The notes beneath the pieces are model-generated. The model was given only the letters and a program-made list of their open reading frames with translations. It did no database searches and was not told where the DNA came from. Positions 1 to 5,594 of a stretch of 5,990 nucleotides of DNA are shown here, piece by piece (position 1 is the first letter of the stretch; every line of letters starts with the position of its first letter). The stretch is from JBBTTS01 sp038064135 (GTDB lineage: Bacteria > Patescibacteriota > Saccharimonadia > Saccharimonadales > OMJO01), in the NCBI GenBank assembly GCA_038064135.1, contig JBBTTS010000075.1, positions 1 to 5,990 of the forward strand. The letters run 5' to 3'. Made by a program: the position numbers and the translations under genes.

Positions 1-434
1 AAATCGAAATATTTATTGGTGGTACGAACTACACAACCAGCGCCAATATTTGGCTGTAAACCCACCTGAAGTAGCACGAACGGGTGAATTTCTTGCCTAA
101 GCCATGCGACCAGTTTTTGGGTAAAATTAGGTGAAGGATCAGCGCTAAAGCTCATGTGCATAACTGGTGCTTCTTGGTAGACGGTTTTCAAAAATTGCCT
201 TAGTTGGTTACGGTCATCGTTGGTCAGCAAATTAAGTTTGTTAATCTCGATCGCTTGGTCAAGCAATCGCGAGGTTTTGGGCATTTTGGCTTGCGCAGTG
301 CCAGGTTCGCGAATTGCCGCCTGTTCCAAAAAATCTGTCAGACCTTCGACTTCGCGAAGTAAACGACCCAAATCAACCCGACCGACTACAGCCACAGGTA
401 ACGAGATTGATCGTGGTTTCTGGCTATGCTCCAT
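1..434 (-). CDS. atpH: ATP synthase F1 delta subunit-like protein, C-terminus cut by window edge
   Basis: This open frame starts at an ATG at 434 and is still open at base 1, giving 144 full codons. The visible end, about residues 122-144 (LLQVGLQPNIGAGCVVRTTN, then KYFD), matches the conserved C-terminal element of F1 delta/OSCP proteins: a strand with an IGG-like turn, a VVR strand, and a D that precedes the final helix. Known role of the family: it ties the b stalk to the top of the F1 alpha/beta hexamer. The N-terminal part is shorter and more divergent than the usual six-helix domain (whole proteins are about 175 residues). The gene overlaps the upstream b-type gene by 11 bases, which implies translational coupling and matches the usual b-delta order. 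The F1 alpha, gamma, beta and epsilon genes are expected beyond the left edge, but this cannot be seen. No Shine-Dalgarno is evident. The assignment rests on motif and context, not on a database hit. Confidence 0.68.
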   Translation of the reverse strand, partial: MEHSQKPRSISLPVAVVGRVDLGRLLREVEGLTDFLEQAAIREPGTAQAKMPKTSRLLDQAIEINKLNLLTNDDRNQLRQFLKTVYQEAPVMHMSFSADPSPNFTQKLVAWLRQEIHPFVLLQVGLQPNIGAGCVVRTTNKYFD

Positions 435-1041
435 CTGTTATATCCCGTACAATTGCCTCCTTGTTAGTCTCAAGATCGGCAAGAATATATTCCAGTTGGT
501 CGTTTAGATCTATTTGGTCGCCAATAGCTGCTAACACGTAGTGGTTTACGATGTCGGCCATGTTGTCTTCGAATCGCTTAACGACACGTTGTTTCTCGGT
601 GGCGATTTCTTGGGCAAGTTGTTGACTCATGGCCTGGCGCTGTTGCTCAATCGCCGCTTGGGTTTTAGTTATCGAATCGATGGCCATTTGCTTGGCATCG
701 ATGATTGACTGTTCATACTTGGCAAATTCCTCTTGTAGTTTTTCGGTAATTTCTTGCTTCATAAATTCGTTTAGCTGCGAAGTGGTGAGTCGTAGGTCCT
801 GCTGCAAAAACATGGCATTTTCACCGATGATTTTTTCAAAGTGCAGTCGCCCGCGATTTCGCAGCTCTTCACGAAACTCTTCGTTAAAAATATGCTCAAC
901 GTCTCGTTCGGCTTGATCGGCAAAGGTGCCTTCTGGGTCTTTCTTAGCCTTGCCGGTTCCAACACTCAAAACCAGCCACAAAAAAGCTGCCGCATTTGCC
1001 AGCATCAGTCCAAGTACTAACCCCAGTTGCCACCCGTTCAC
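424..1041 (-). CDS. atpF: ATP synthase F0 b subunit-like stalk protein (one TM helix plus coiled coil)
   Basis: The protein has 205 residues. One hydrophobic helix lies at about residues 5-28, then a long, highly charged, Gln/Glu-rich helical region at about 40-165 with heptad-like spacing, then a short acidic tail. This is the architecture of the F0 b subunit (usually 155-180 residues), which anchors in the membrane and runs up the side of F1 to bind delta. The next gene is delta-like and overlaps by 11 bases, which strongly favours this reading over a generic coiled-coil protein. The start is GTG at 1041: an in-frame TAG lies three codons upstream, so no longer start exists. A weak AGG lies about 5 bases before the GTG. 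The first residues after the helix are basic (GKAKK), which fits an N-out/C-in orientation. No genes for a normal a or c subunit sit directly upstream. It could be a stalk protein specialised to this lineage. Confidence 0.66.
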   Translation of the reverse strand: MNGWQLGLVLGLMLANAAAFLWLVLSVGTGKAKKDPEGTFADQAERDVEHIFNEEFREELRNRGRLHFEKIIGENAMFLQQDLRLTTSQLNEFMKQEITEKLQEEFAKYEQSIIDAKQMAIDSITKTQAAIEQQRQAMSQQLAQEIATEKQRVVKRFEDNMADIVNHYVLAAIGDQIDLNDQLEYILADLETNKEAIVRDITDGA

Positions 1042-1075
1042 GATCGCCTAAATTCTCCCACCATTTTGTTAACGC

Positions 1076-1924
1076 TTATAGCTTTAGTAGTAAATATACT
1101 CCAAAAAGGCCCGTAATGAAAATAATTATTGCTGTTAAAATCACCTGAACCATACTGCGAATGATACTTTTTTTAGAAAGAGGGTTCCGACCAATCGATA
1201 TTAAGCCGCTGCGTACGCCGCTGTACAGTAATGAACCCGAAATTATCGCACTTACCACAAACACCGCCAAACTTACATAAATTCGTTGGGTAGTAACTGG
1301 CCGGCCGGCTATTGATTCGGCAGCTTTTTTCAGAAAACTTGGTAAATTTGCCTCTGTAACCTTAAAGATTGGATTTTTACCCACACCAATGTCTAATTTG
1401 ACTCGACTTATGTCTACTTTGTGAGTTACGTCGTTACTGTCTTTGACTTCGCTCTGGCTTATTATGCTAGATTTACCATCAAAGCTGCTTAATGCCCGGC
1501 CTATGACAAATTCACTTTTAGTTGTGGCTTTTGCGCCAATGCCATTCAAAGACGATATTGTTACCCAATCGCCCGCATCGATTGCTCCATTTTGGTCACT
1601 TACTAATACTTCATATATACCGTGAGTTGCCACAAATACTTTTTCGCCTTCACTCGAAAGTGTTAGCGCCGCATCGTTGGGGTCTACAATCAATCCGTGC
1701 ATTTGATCGCCAGAGTCGACGCTGACTGGCTGAACTTTAGTTGGATCTTTTTTATTAATTTGTATGATCATGCCTCGTTGCAGTGGTTCATCGGTACCAT
1801 AGCCTTGTGTCGCAGCCTGAGAAAATAAACTTCCCTGAACGCTTAACACAAATAAGATCACCAGGCCAACAAGGGCCAGCAAGCGCTGAAGACTAAATAA
1901 CTGTCGAATTTTTGTCTTGATCAT
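1076..1924 (-). CDS. Exported membrane protein with beta-rich ectodomain and C-terminal c-subunit-like hairpin; function unknown
   Basis: The 282-residue protein has three parts. Residues 1-37 look like a signal peptide or anchor: a basic start, a hydrophobic core at about 14-32, then a small-residue SQAA stretch. Residues 40-210 form a Gly/Val/Thr-rich, beta-like extracytoplasmic domain with repeated turn-strand units (VATHGIYEV, GDWVTIS, VIGRAL). It contains no cysteine or recognised catalytic motif. Residues 214-282 hold two hydrophobic helices around a basic loop with GRNPLSKKS (245-253). An R-N/Q-P loop between two helices, with glycines in the first helix, is the hallmark of F0 c subunits. 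However, residues 251-282 contain no Asp or Glu, so the ion-binding carboxylate expected about 18 residues after the proline is absent. It lies 34 bases upstream of the b-type gene on the same strand. Function is not known; a structural or accessory role beside the ATP synthase is only inference. The ATG at 1924 is preceded by a promoter but no Shine-Dalgarno. Confidence 0.6.
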   Translation of the reverse strand: MIKTKIRQLFSLQRLLALVGLVILFVLSVQGSLFSQAATQGYGTDEPLQRGMIIQINKKDPTKVQPVSVDSGDQMHGLIVDPNDAALTLSSEGEKVFVATHGIYEVLVSDQNGAIDAGDWVTISSLNGIGAKATTKSEFVIGRALSSFDGKSSIISQSEVKDSNDVTHKVDISRVKLDIGVGKNPIFKVTEANLPSFLKKAAESIAGRPVTTQRIYVSLAVFVVSAIISGSLLYSGVRSGLISIGRNPLSKKSIIRSMVQVILTAIIIFITGLFGVYLLLKL

Positions 1925-1947
1925 AATTAATTTTATCGACGCTAAAC

Positions 1948-1977
1948 AGTATAACGCTTTTGATTTAGCAATCGCAA
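1948..1977 (-). promoter_or_regulatory. Sigma70-like promoter of the 282-residue gene and b/delta genes
   Basis: On the minus strand a TTGCGA hexamer (1977-1972, four of six matches to TTGACA) is followed after 18 bases by TATACT (1953-1948, five of six matches to TATAAT). Transcription would begin near 1941, giving a leader of about 17 bases before the ATG at 1924. That leader is AT-rich and has no Shine-Dalgarno. The 88-base gap after the cysteine desulfurase gene and this promoter suggest that the ATP-synthase-like genes form their own transcription unit. Confidence 0.55.
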
Positions 1978-2012
1978 GTTGGCCGAAGACCCAAGAGATA
2001 ATTTTAAATAAG

Positions 2013-3158
2013 CTAACGTCTAAGTAGGATTTTAAGTTGACCCAAAATGTAAACTATATCGTCAATGGTCGTTTGTTGGCCAAAACTAAAACGTAAGCTA
2101 GACTGTGCCTCTTTATCACTTAAGCCAATAGCCGACAGCACGTGCGACGGTTCCTGGCTGCTAGCACTACAGGCCGAGCCGACAGCACACTGAACACCAC
2201 GCTCGTCCAGCTCCATCATCAACCTTTCGTTATCAACGCCTAAAATCGTGATATGACTTATATGGGGTGATCTGTTTTTCCCGCCGTTGATATAAATTTT
2301 TGGTTTAAGCTTCTTTAATCCATCTTCAAACCTCTTTTGAAGCGATTTTAGTCTGACTTGTTCGCTAGTACGGCGTTCCGCAACTAGCTGCAACGCCTTT
2401 GCAAGCCCAACTGCCTGAGCGACGTTTTCAGTACCACTACGCAGGCCAAACTCCTGGCCACCACCATCAATAACCGGTGTTAATTTTAATCCAGCACGTA
2501 CGTAGAGCACGCCGCTTTGTTTAGGACCATATATTTTGCCACCGTTAAGAGTTAATAAGTCCACGCCCAGACGGTGCACCGCAATATCCAAATAAGCCGC
2601 CTGGCAAGCATCACTATGTAAAATCAACGGTAAATTGTTGCCTTTTTTCAGCCTTTCTTCGCCGATATGTTGAATTATTTGAGCTATTTCACGAATTTTT
2701 TGGATAGTACCTAATTCGTTATTCACTAACATTACGCTTACCAGAACAGTTTTAGAATCGATTTGCTTGGTTAAACTAGCCGGGTTTAAGCTACCGTCAA
2801 AGCCAACTTTTGCAATTTTATGGTGGTAATTTTGGGCTGGCTTAATGACAGAATCATGTTCAACAGCCGAAATGACACAATTTGCATCCGGATATTGTCG
2901 CATTACACCGTGAACAGCCAAATTATTAGCCTCACTACCGCCGGCTGTAAAAATAATTTCACTTGGCCTTGCTCCAAGTTGTTTAGCTATGATAGAGCGA
3001 GCACTTTCCAGCGACTGGCGAGCTGCTTTACCGGCTAAATAAATTGCCGATGGATTATAAAATTGCTCACCAAAAAACGGTTGCATAGCTTTTAAAACCT
3101 GTTCGCTCAAAGGTGTAGCAGCAGCGTAGTCGCAGTAAACCGATTTAATTTTACTCAT
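2013..3158 (-). CDS. Cysteine desulfurase (NifS/IscS type, PLP-dependent)
   Basis: The enzyme removes sulfur from L-cysteine, giving alanine and an enzyme-bound persulfide for Fe-S clusters or tRNA thiolation. From the ATG at 3158 it has 381 residues, near the 390-400 usual for the family. Visible elements, in order: YCDYAAATPL (8-17), the PLP-site FTAGGSEANN (70-79), the ring-stacking His101 in VEHDS, VNNELGT (145-151), the PLP-contacting Asp183 and Gln186 in HSDACQ, the Schiff-base Lys208 in GGKIYGPK, GGGQEFGLRSGTEN (232-245), and the catalytic Cys330 in GSACSAS followed by PSHVL. The usual S-G-H-K before the PLP lysine is N-G-G-K here. A TTG start at 3191 would add 11 residues and overlap the previous gene by 8 bases. 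I prefer the ATG because the added residues precede the family's normal start and a TATACT box lies in them. It is the last gene of the tatD cluster. No IscU, MnmA or ThiI gene is visible, so the sulfur acceptor is unknown. Confidence 0.95.
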   Translation of the reverse strand: MSKIKSVYCDYAAATPLSEQVLKAMQPFFGEQFYNPSAIYLAGKAARQSLESARSIIAKQLGARPSEIIFTAGGSEANNLAVHGVMRQYPDANCVISAVEHDSVIKPAQNYHHKIAKVGFDGSLNPASLTKQIDSKTVLVSVMLVNNELGTIQKIREIAQIIQHIGEERLKKGNNLPLILHSDACQAAYLDIAVHRLGVDLLTLNGGKIYGPKQSGVLYVRAGLKLTPVIDGGGQEFGLRSGTENVAQAVGLAKALQLVAERRTSEQVRLKSLQKRFEDGLKKLKPKIYINGGKNRSPHISHITILGVDNERLMMELDERGVQCAVGSACSASSQEPSHVLSAIGLSDKEAQSSLRFSFGQQTTIDDIVYILGQLKILLRR

Positions 3159-3167
3159 CACAATTTT

Positions 3168-3173
3168 AGTATA
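3168..3173 (-). promoter_or_regulatory. Possible -10 box for the cysteine desulfurase gene
   Basis: TATACT on the minus strand ends 9 bases before the ATG at 3158. The nine bases CGTTATACT also occur at the promoter of the 282-residue gene. No good -35 is visible at the right distance, so this may be a weak internal promoter in a cotranscribed cluster, or chance. If active, the transcript would be nearly leaderless. Confidence 0.3.
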
Positions 3174-3183
3174 ACGACTATTT

Positions 3184-3552
3184 TTAGGCAATGACGCCGT
3201 AAAGTTCCGATTTTACGCGGCCAACATATTCTTGGATAGCTCGGACTAAGTTAGTGGCTTCATTCAGATTAACGGCGTGATACCGACCATTTTGCGATTT
3301 AATTATTCGGTCGGGTCGCACATCGTAGCGAGTTGTACGCGATTGCAACGAACCGGTGTTGTCTTTCCACTCTTCGTGCCACACCCAAGTGTGAGTATCC
3401 AGGCAAAAGAACTCGCGGCGAACCCCGGCTGGTATTTGGCCAAATAATTGGCCACCAATCTGGGCTTCTCGGCGAATCATGTTGCGGTGCAGCTCAGCAC
3501 GGGCCTCGTTTTGGCGCTGAGATAAAATTGAGCTATAAAGTTTGCGAATCAT
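3184..3552 (-). CDS. Conserved-looking small soluble protein of unknown function
   Basis: From the ATG at 3552 the product has 122 residues. An upstream ATG at 3585 would add 11 residues (MQLFGRRPKKP) and overlap the previous gene by 26 bases. The later start sits 7 bases after the previous stop, with a purine-rich GGGAGG 15 bases before it, so I prefer it without certainty. There is no signal peptide or membrane helix. The N-terminal third is a basic, probably helical segment (1-30). A compact central part contains REFFCLDTHTWVWHEEW (46-62), rich in aromatic, His and Glu residues, then TTRYDVRPDRI and NGRYHAVN as probable strands, then a final helix (about 97-115). I do not recognise the family. 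The Cys-Asp-His-His-Glu cluster could bind metal, but that is a guess. It sits between another unknown small gene and the cysteine desulfurase in one tight operon. Confidence 0.72.
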   Translation of the reverse strand: MIRKLYSSILSQRQNEARAELHRNMIRREAQIGGQLFGQIPAGVRREFFCLDTHTWVWHEEWKDNTGSLQSRTTRYDVRPDRIIKSQNGRYHAVNLNEATNLVRAIQEYVGRVKSELYGVIA

Positions 3553-3559
3553 AGGCTTT

Positions 3560-3868
3560 TTAGGCCGCCTCCCAAAAAGCTGCATCGACCGCTTGTTCGG
3601 CTAGATAAATTGGGTTGTCAGAAGTTTCGTGACCTACGGCTGCACTCCCAGCGACTGAGTTCAGACGAGCCTGTTTTGCTTTTCGTCCCTCATTAGCAAT
3701 TTCTTCTGGACTACGTCTTGGGAATAACTCGTCGTTTTGTTGCTGTACGGCTTCAAAGTCCGAATAAGCCCTCAGTGCTTTGAGTGCCTCGAATACACCT
3801 ATATCAAGGGTTTCTATGCGCTCACCGAATTCCTGTAGAATTTCGTTCTTGTCTGGTTGATATGTCAT
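3560..3868 (-). CDS. Small acidic soluble protein of unknown function
   Basis: The product has 102 residues and starts at an ATG 6 bases after the TatD stop codon, so it is almost certainly cotranscribed with tatD and probably translationally coupled. The first 50 residues look helical and acidic (ILQEFGERIETLDIGVF, then ALKALRAYSDFEAVQQQNDE). The middle is basic and probably flexible (RRSPEEIANEGRKAKQARL, about 51-69). The end, NPIYLAEQAVDAAFWEAA (85-102), again looks like a short amphipathic helix. There is no signal peptide, membrane segment, cysteine or catalytic motif. I do not recognise it. Its position before the 122-residue protein, with a 7-base gap, suggests that the two work as a pair, which is inference. 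The reading frame is supported by its clean fit between neighbours rather than by homology. Confidence 0.7.
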   Translation of the reverse strand: MTYQPDKNEILQEFGERIETLDIGVFEALKALRAYSDFEAVQQQNDELFPRRSPEEIANEGRKAKQARLNSVAGSAAVGHETSDNPIYLAEQAVDAAFWEAA

Positions 3869-3874
3869 GGGCTT

Positions 3875-4675
3875 TTACTTTAGCGAAAATAGTTTTTTCG
3901 CGTTTTTGGTGGTTGCTTGGGCAAGTTCGCTTAAACTTTCACCTCTCAGCTTGGCCAAAAACTCCGCGGTCACCATCAGATGCCGAGGTTCACACATTTT
4001 ACCACGAAATGGCTTTGGGGTCAAGAAGGGCGCATCTGTTTCTAGTAATAATTTGTTCAGTGGAACAGCCCTGGCTGCACCAAGTTGTTTTTGATCTTTG
4101 GTAAAAGTCATTATACCGTTTAAGCCTACGTAGAGCTCTCTGGACAAAATCTGATTTAATTCCTTATTTGTAGCGCTAAAACTATGAATAACACCACTTA
4201 GGCCCTTAAATTCGTCGAAAATTGGCCAAAATTCATCAAAAGCTTCGCGAACATGAAAAATTAACGGTTTTTGGTGCTTTTGGGCAATATCAAGATGAAT
4301 TCTTAATAATTCTGCCTGGGCAGCCCTGTCGCTTGGGTCATGATGATAAAAATAGTCCAGACCGCATTCGCCAATAGCTATAAAAGAATTGGGATTTTCG
4401 TCAACCATTTTAGTAAGTTTTTTAGCCTGTTCTAGGGCAAACTTCGACCCTAATCTACTTATTTCGTGTGGGTGAAGTGCTGCCGTGGCGTAGCAACTTG
4501 GTTTGTCGGTACAAAATTTTTGAGCATTTTGGCTATCTTCCAAGGTCGTTCCGATGCAAATTAAAGATGAAACACCCACTTCAGCAGCTTCGGAAATCAT
4601 TATTTCGGCGCTTTTCAAAAATCGATGACTAAAATCTGAATCTTGAATGTGGCAATGAGTGTCAACAAACTGCAT
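3875..4675 (-). CDS. tatD: TatD-family metal-dependent hydrolase (probable DNase)
   Basis: From the ATG at 4675 the product has 266 residues, the normal size for the family (about 260). It is a TIM-barrel hydrolase of the amidohydrolase superfamily. Members cut DNA from 3' ends or act in DNA repair and turnover in the cytoplasm. All expected metal and catalytic positions are visible: DTHCH (His7, His9), GECGLDYF (Glu103), FHVREA (His141), GVIHSFSA (His164) and LLLETDAPFL (Asp214), plus LHPHE at 68-71. Upstream in-frame starts exist at an ATG (4684) and a GTG (4711). I chose 4675 because TatD proteins normally begin just before DTHxH and because a TACAAT box (4688-4683) ends 7 bases before it, overlapping the 4684 ATG. 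It is the first gene of a four-gene minus-strand cluster and is divergent from the NrtR-like regulator. The exact in vivo substrate cannot be told from the sequence. Confidence 0.93.
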   Translation of the reverse strand: MQFVDTHCHIQDSDFSHRFLKSAEIMISEAAEVGVSSLICIGTTLEDSQNAQKFCTDKPSCYATAALHPHEISRLGSKFALEQAKKLTKMVDENPNSFIAIGECGLDYFYHHDPSDRAAQAELLRIHLDIAQKHQKPLIFHVREAFDEFWPIFDEFKGLSGVIHSFSATNKELNQILSRELYVGLNGIMTFTKDQKQLGAARAVPLNKLLLETDAPFLTPKPFRGKMCEPRHLMVTAEFLAKLRGESLSELAQATTKNAKKLFSLK

Positions 4676-4682
4676 TGTTTTC

Positions 4683-4688
4683 ATTGTA
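4683..4688 (-). promoter_or_regulatory. Possible -10 box for the tatD cluster
   Basis: TACAAT on the minus strand ends 7 bases before the ATG at 4675. A GTGCAA hexamer lies 17 bases upstream (4711-4706) but matches the -35 consensus at only three positions. A second minus-strand candidate, TATACA (4738-4733), would instead give a leader of about 50 bases. If the first is used, transcription starts at or next to the start codon. Confidence 0.35.
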
Positions 4689-4734
4689 ATTCGAGAGGTA
4701 ATATTTTGCACTAGTGTCCGATAATTAGTTGTTG

Positions 4735-4740
4735 TATACT
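4735..4740 (+). promoter_or_regulatory. -10 box of the Nudix-type regulator gene, inside a possible operator
   Basis: TATACT ends 11 bases before the ATG at 4752, so the transcript would have a leader of only about 5 bases and no Shine-Dalgarno. No good -35 is seen. The box overlaps the palindrome GTATAC (4734-4739), which also supplies a TATACA box on the other strand. It lies between the inverted arms TAGTT (4726-4730) and AACTA (4748-4752), a layout that would suit an autoregulatory operator. The operator reading is weak. Confidence 0.4.
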
Positions 4741-4751
4741 AAACATTAACT

Positions 4752-5429
4752 ATGCAAGATGATCCGCGAAAAACACCAGAAGTATTTGTGGCGGCGGTTA
4801 TTTTTCAGCTAATCGACAACGAACTAACTGTACTTCTCACACAAAGACAACGCGATCCTTTTAACGGTTTATGGGCCCTGCCTGGTGGGCTTGTTCCACT
4901 TAAAGAAACCTTGCTTCAGGCAACAACCCGTATTCTGCACGAAAAAACAGCTGTCAAGCTCAACCAGCTTGGAGTGGTTGAGCAACTCTACACATTTGAC
5001 ACCTTTGCCGGTAACCCTAATGGCCCAACCGTGTCAGTAATGCATTTAGGTCTTGGCAAAGATATCGTGCCCAAAGCAACACCACTTAGCCGACATTCTC
5101 AATTTTATCTTCTAAAAGACGTTCCCGAACTGGCCTTTGACCATAGCACCAAGATTGATTTTGCTTTGCAGCGCCTTCGTAGCAAATTATCCTACACCAA
5201 CGCAATCTTTGCCCTGTTACCAACATTATTTACGATGTCACAGCTGCAAACTGCTTACGAAGCAGTCTTGGGTAAAAAACTAGATAAACGCAACTTTCGC
5301 AAGAAATTTATAAGCCTTGGGCTAATTCAACAAACTAGCGAGTATCACATGTCTGGTGCCCATCGCCCTGCCCGACTCTATAAATTCAACAGCCAAACCC
5401 TAGAATACCTCACCCGTAGCTTCGACTAA
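4752..5429 (+). CDS. NrtR-type transcriptional regulator: Nudix domain plus C-terminal winged helix
   Basis: The product has 225 residues, the usual length for NrtR proteins. Residues 10-145 form a Nudix fold (VAAVIFQL, LLTQRQRDPFNGLWALPGG). The Nudix box at 46-68 is degenerate. Gly46, Glu52, Arg60 and Glu64 remain, but in the REUxEExGU core the first Glu is Ile61, the third is Lys65 and the Gly is Ala67, so hydrolysis is unlikely. Residues 150-220 form a winged helix with typical NrtR features: LPTLFTMSQLQTAYEAVLG (156-174), LDKRNFRKK (177-185), LGLIQQT, and RPARLYKF (205-212). Known family members bind ADP-ribose-related ligands in the Nudix domain and repress NAD-metabolism or sugar genes. 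The target here is unknown; no NAD biosynthesis gene is in view. It is divergent from tatD, so control of itself and perhaps of the tatD cluster is plausible. The ATG at 4752 is preceded by TATACT but no Shine-Dalgarno. Confidence 0.85.
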   Translation: MQDDPRKTPEVFVAAVIFQLIDNELTVLLTQRQRDPFNGLWALPGGLVPLKETLLQATTRILHEKTAVKLNQLGVVEQLYTFDTFAGNPNGPTVSVMHLGLGKDIVPKATPLSRHSQFYLLKDVPELAFDHSTKIDFALQRLRSKLSYTNAIFALLPTLFTMSQLQTAYEAVLGKKLDKRNFRKKFISLGLIQQTSEYHMSGAHRPARLYKFNSQTLEYLTRSFD

Positions 5430-5500
5430 TAAACAATTTATCCGACGACTATGTAGTCAGAACACGTAAACAAATATGGTGTTTTGGATTAGTTTTAACT

Positions 5501-5509
5501 TTATCCACA
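5501..5509 (+). promoter_or_regulatory. Exact DnaA-box 9-mer TTATCCACA
   Basis: TTATCCACA is identical to the high-affinity DnaA binding consensus and is followed at once by an AT-rich run (5511-5523, alternating TA). It is a single intergenic copy, and I saw no cluster of further boxes, so an origin is not supported. One exact 9-mer on either strand in about 6 kb is not very unlikely by chance. Confidence 0.25.
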
Positions 5510-5519
5510 CAGTATATAT

Positions 5520-5553
5520 ATTACAACGTTACGTACATTTCGTAATCTGTAAT
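5520..5553. repeat. Two-part inverted repeat (imperfect hairpin)
   Basis: The left arm is ATTACA (5520-5525) and TTACG (5529-5533). The right arm is CGTAA (5541-5545) and TGTAAT (5548-5553). The arms pair as 6 bp and 5 bp, separated by a 3-by-2 internal loop, around a 7-base loop. A TTT run follows but is short, so a terminator role after the regulator gene is doubtful. It could be a protein-binding site, or part of the end of the insertion element whose transposase starts 42 bases downstream. Confidence 0.5.
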
Positions 5554-5560
5554 TTTATGC

Positions 5561-5588
5561 TTGTAGCCATGTAATTACGGCGTATAAT
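5561..5588 (+). promoter_or_regulatory. Promoter of the transposase gene
   Basis: TTGTAG (5561-5566, a weak -35 match) is followed after 16 bases by a perfect TATAAT (5583-5588). The ATG at 5595 comes 6 bases after the -10 box, so transcription would start at the start codon and the message would be leaderless. A palindrome GTAATTAC (5571-5578) lies in the spacer and could be an operator. Confidence 0.55.
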
Positions 5589-5594
5589 ATAAGT

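Noticed and set aside
220..541. Plus-strand open frames opposite the delta- and b-type genes
   Set aside because: They lie antisense to genes with clear family features, have no recognisable motif, and look like shadows of the minus-strand coding frames.
1979..1994. Hairpin TTGG/CCAA after the cysteine desulfurase as a terminator
   Set aside because: The stem has only 4 bp, no T-run follows, and it lies beside the -35 box of the next promoter.
3159..3191. TTG start at 3191 for the cysteine desulfurase
   Set aside because: It would add 11 residues before the normal family start, overlap the previous gene, and place a -10-like box inside the coding region. The ATG at 3158 fits better.
4676..4711. 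Longer TatD starting at GTG 4711 or ATG 4684
   Set aside because: TatD proteins normally start just before DTHxH. The extra residues show no family feature and overlap a likely -10 box. The 4684 ATG is not excluded.
5447..5458. Hairpin GACT/AGTC just after the regulator gene as a terminator
   Set aside because: The stem is 4 bp with a 4-base loop and no T-run downstream, too weak for a rho-independent terminator.
5501..5509. Replication origin at the DnaA box
   Set aside because: Only one box is seen, with no dnaA, dnaN or other origin-linked gene nearby.
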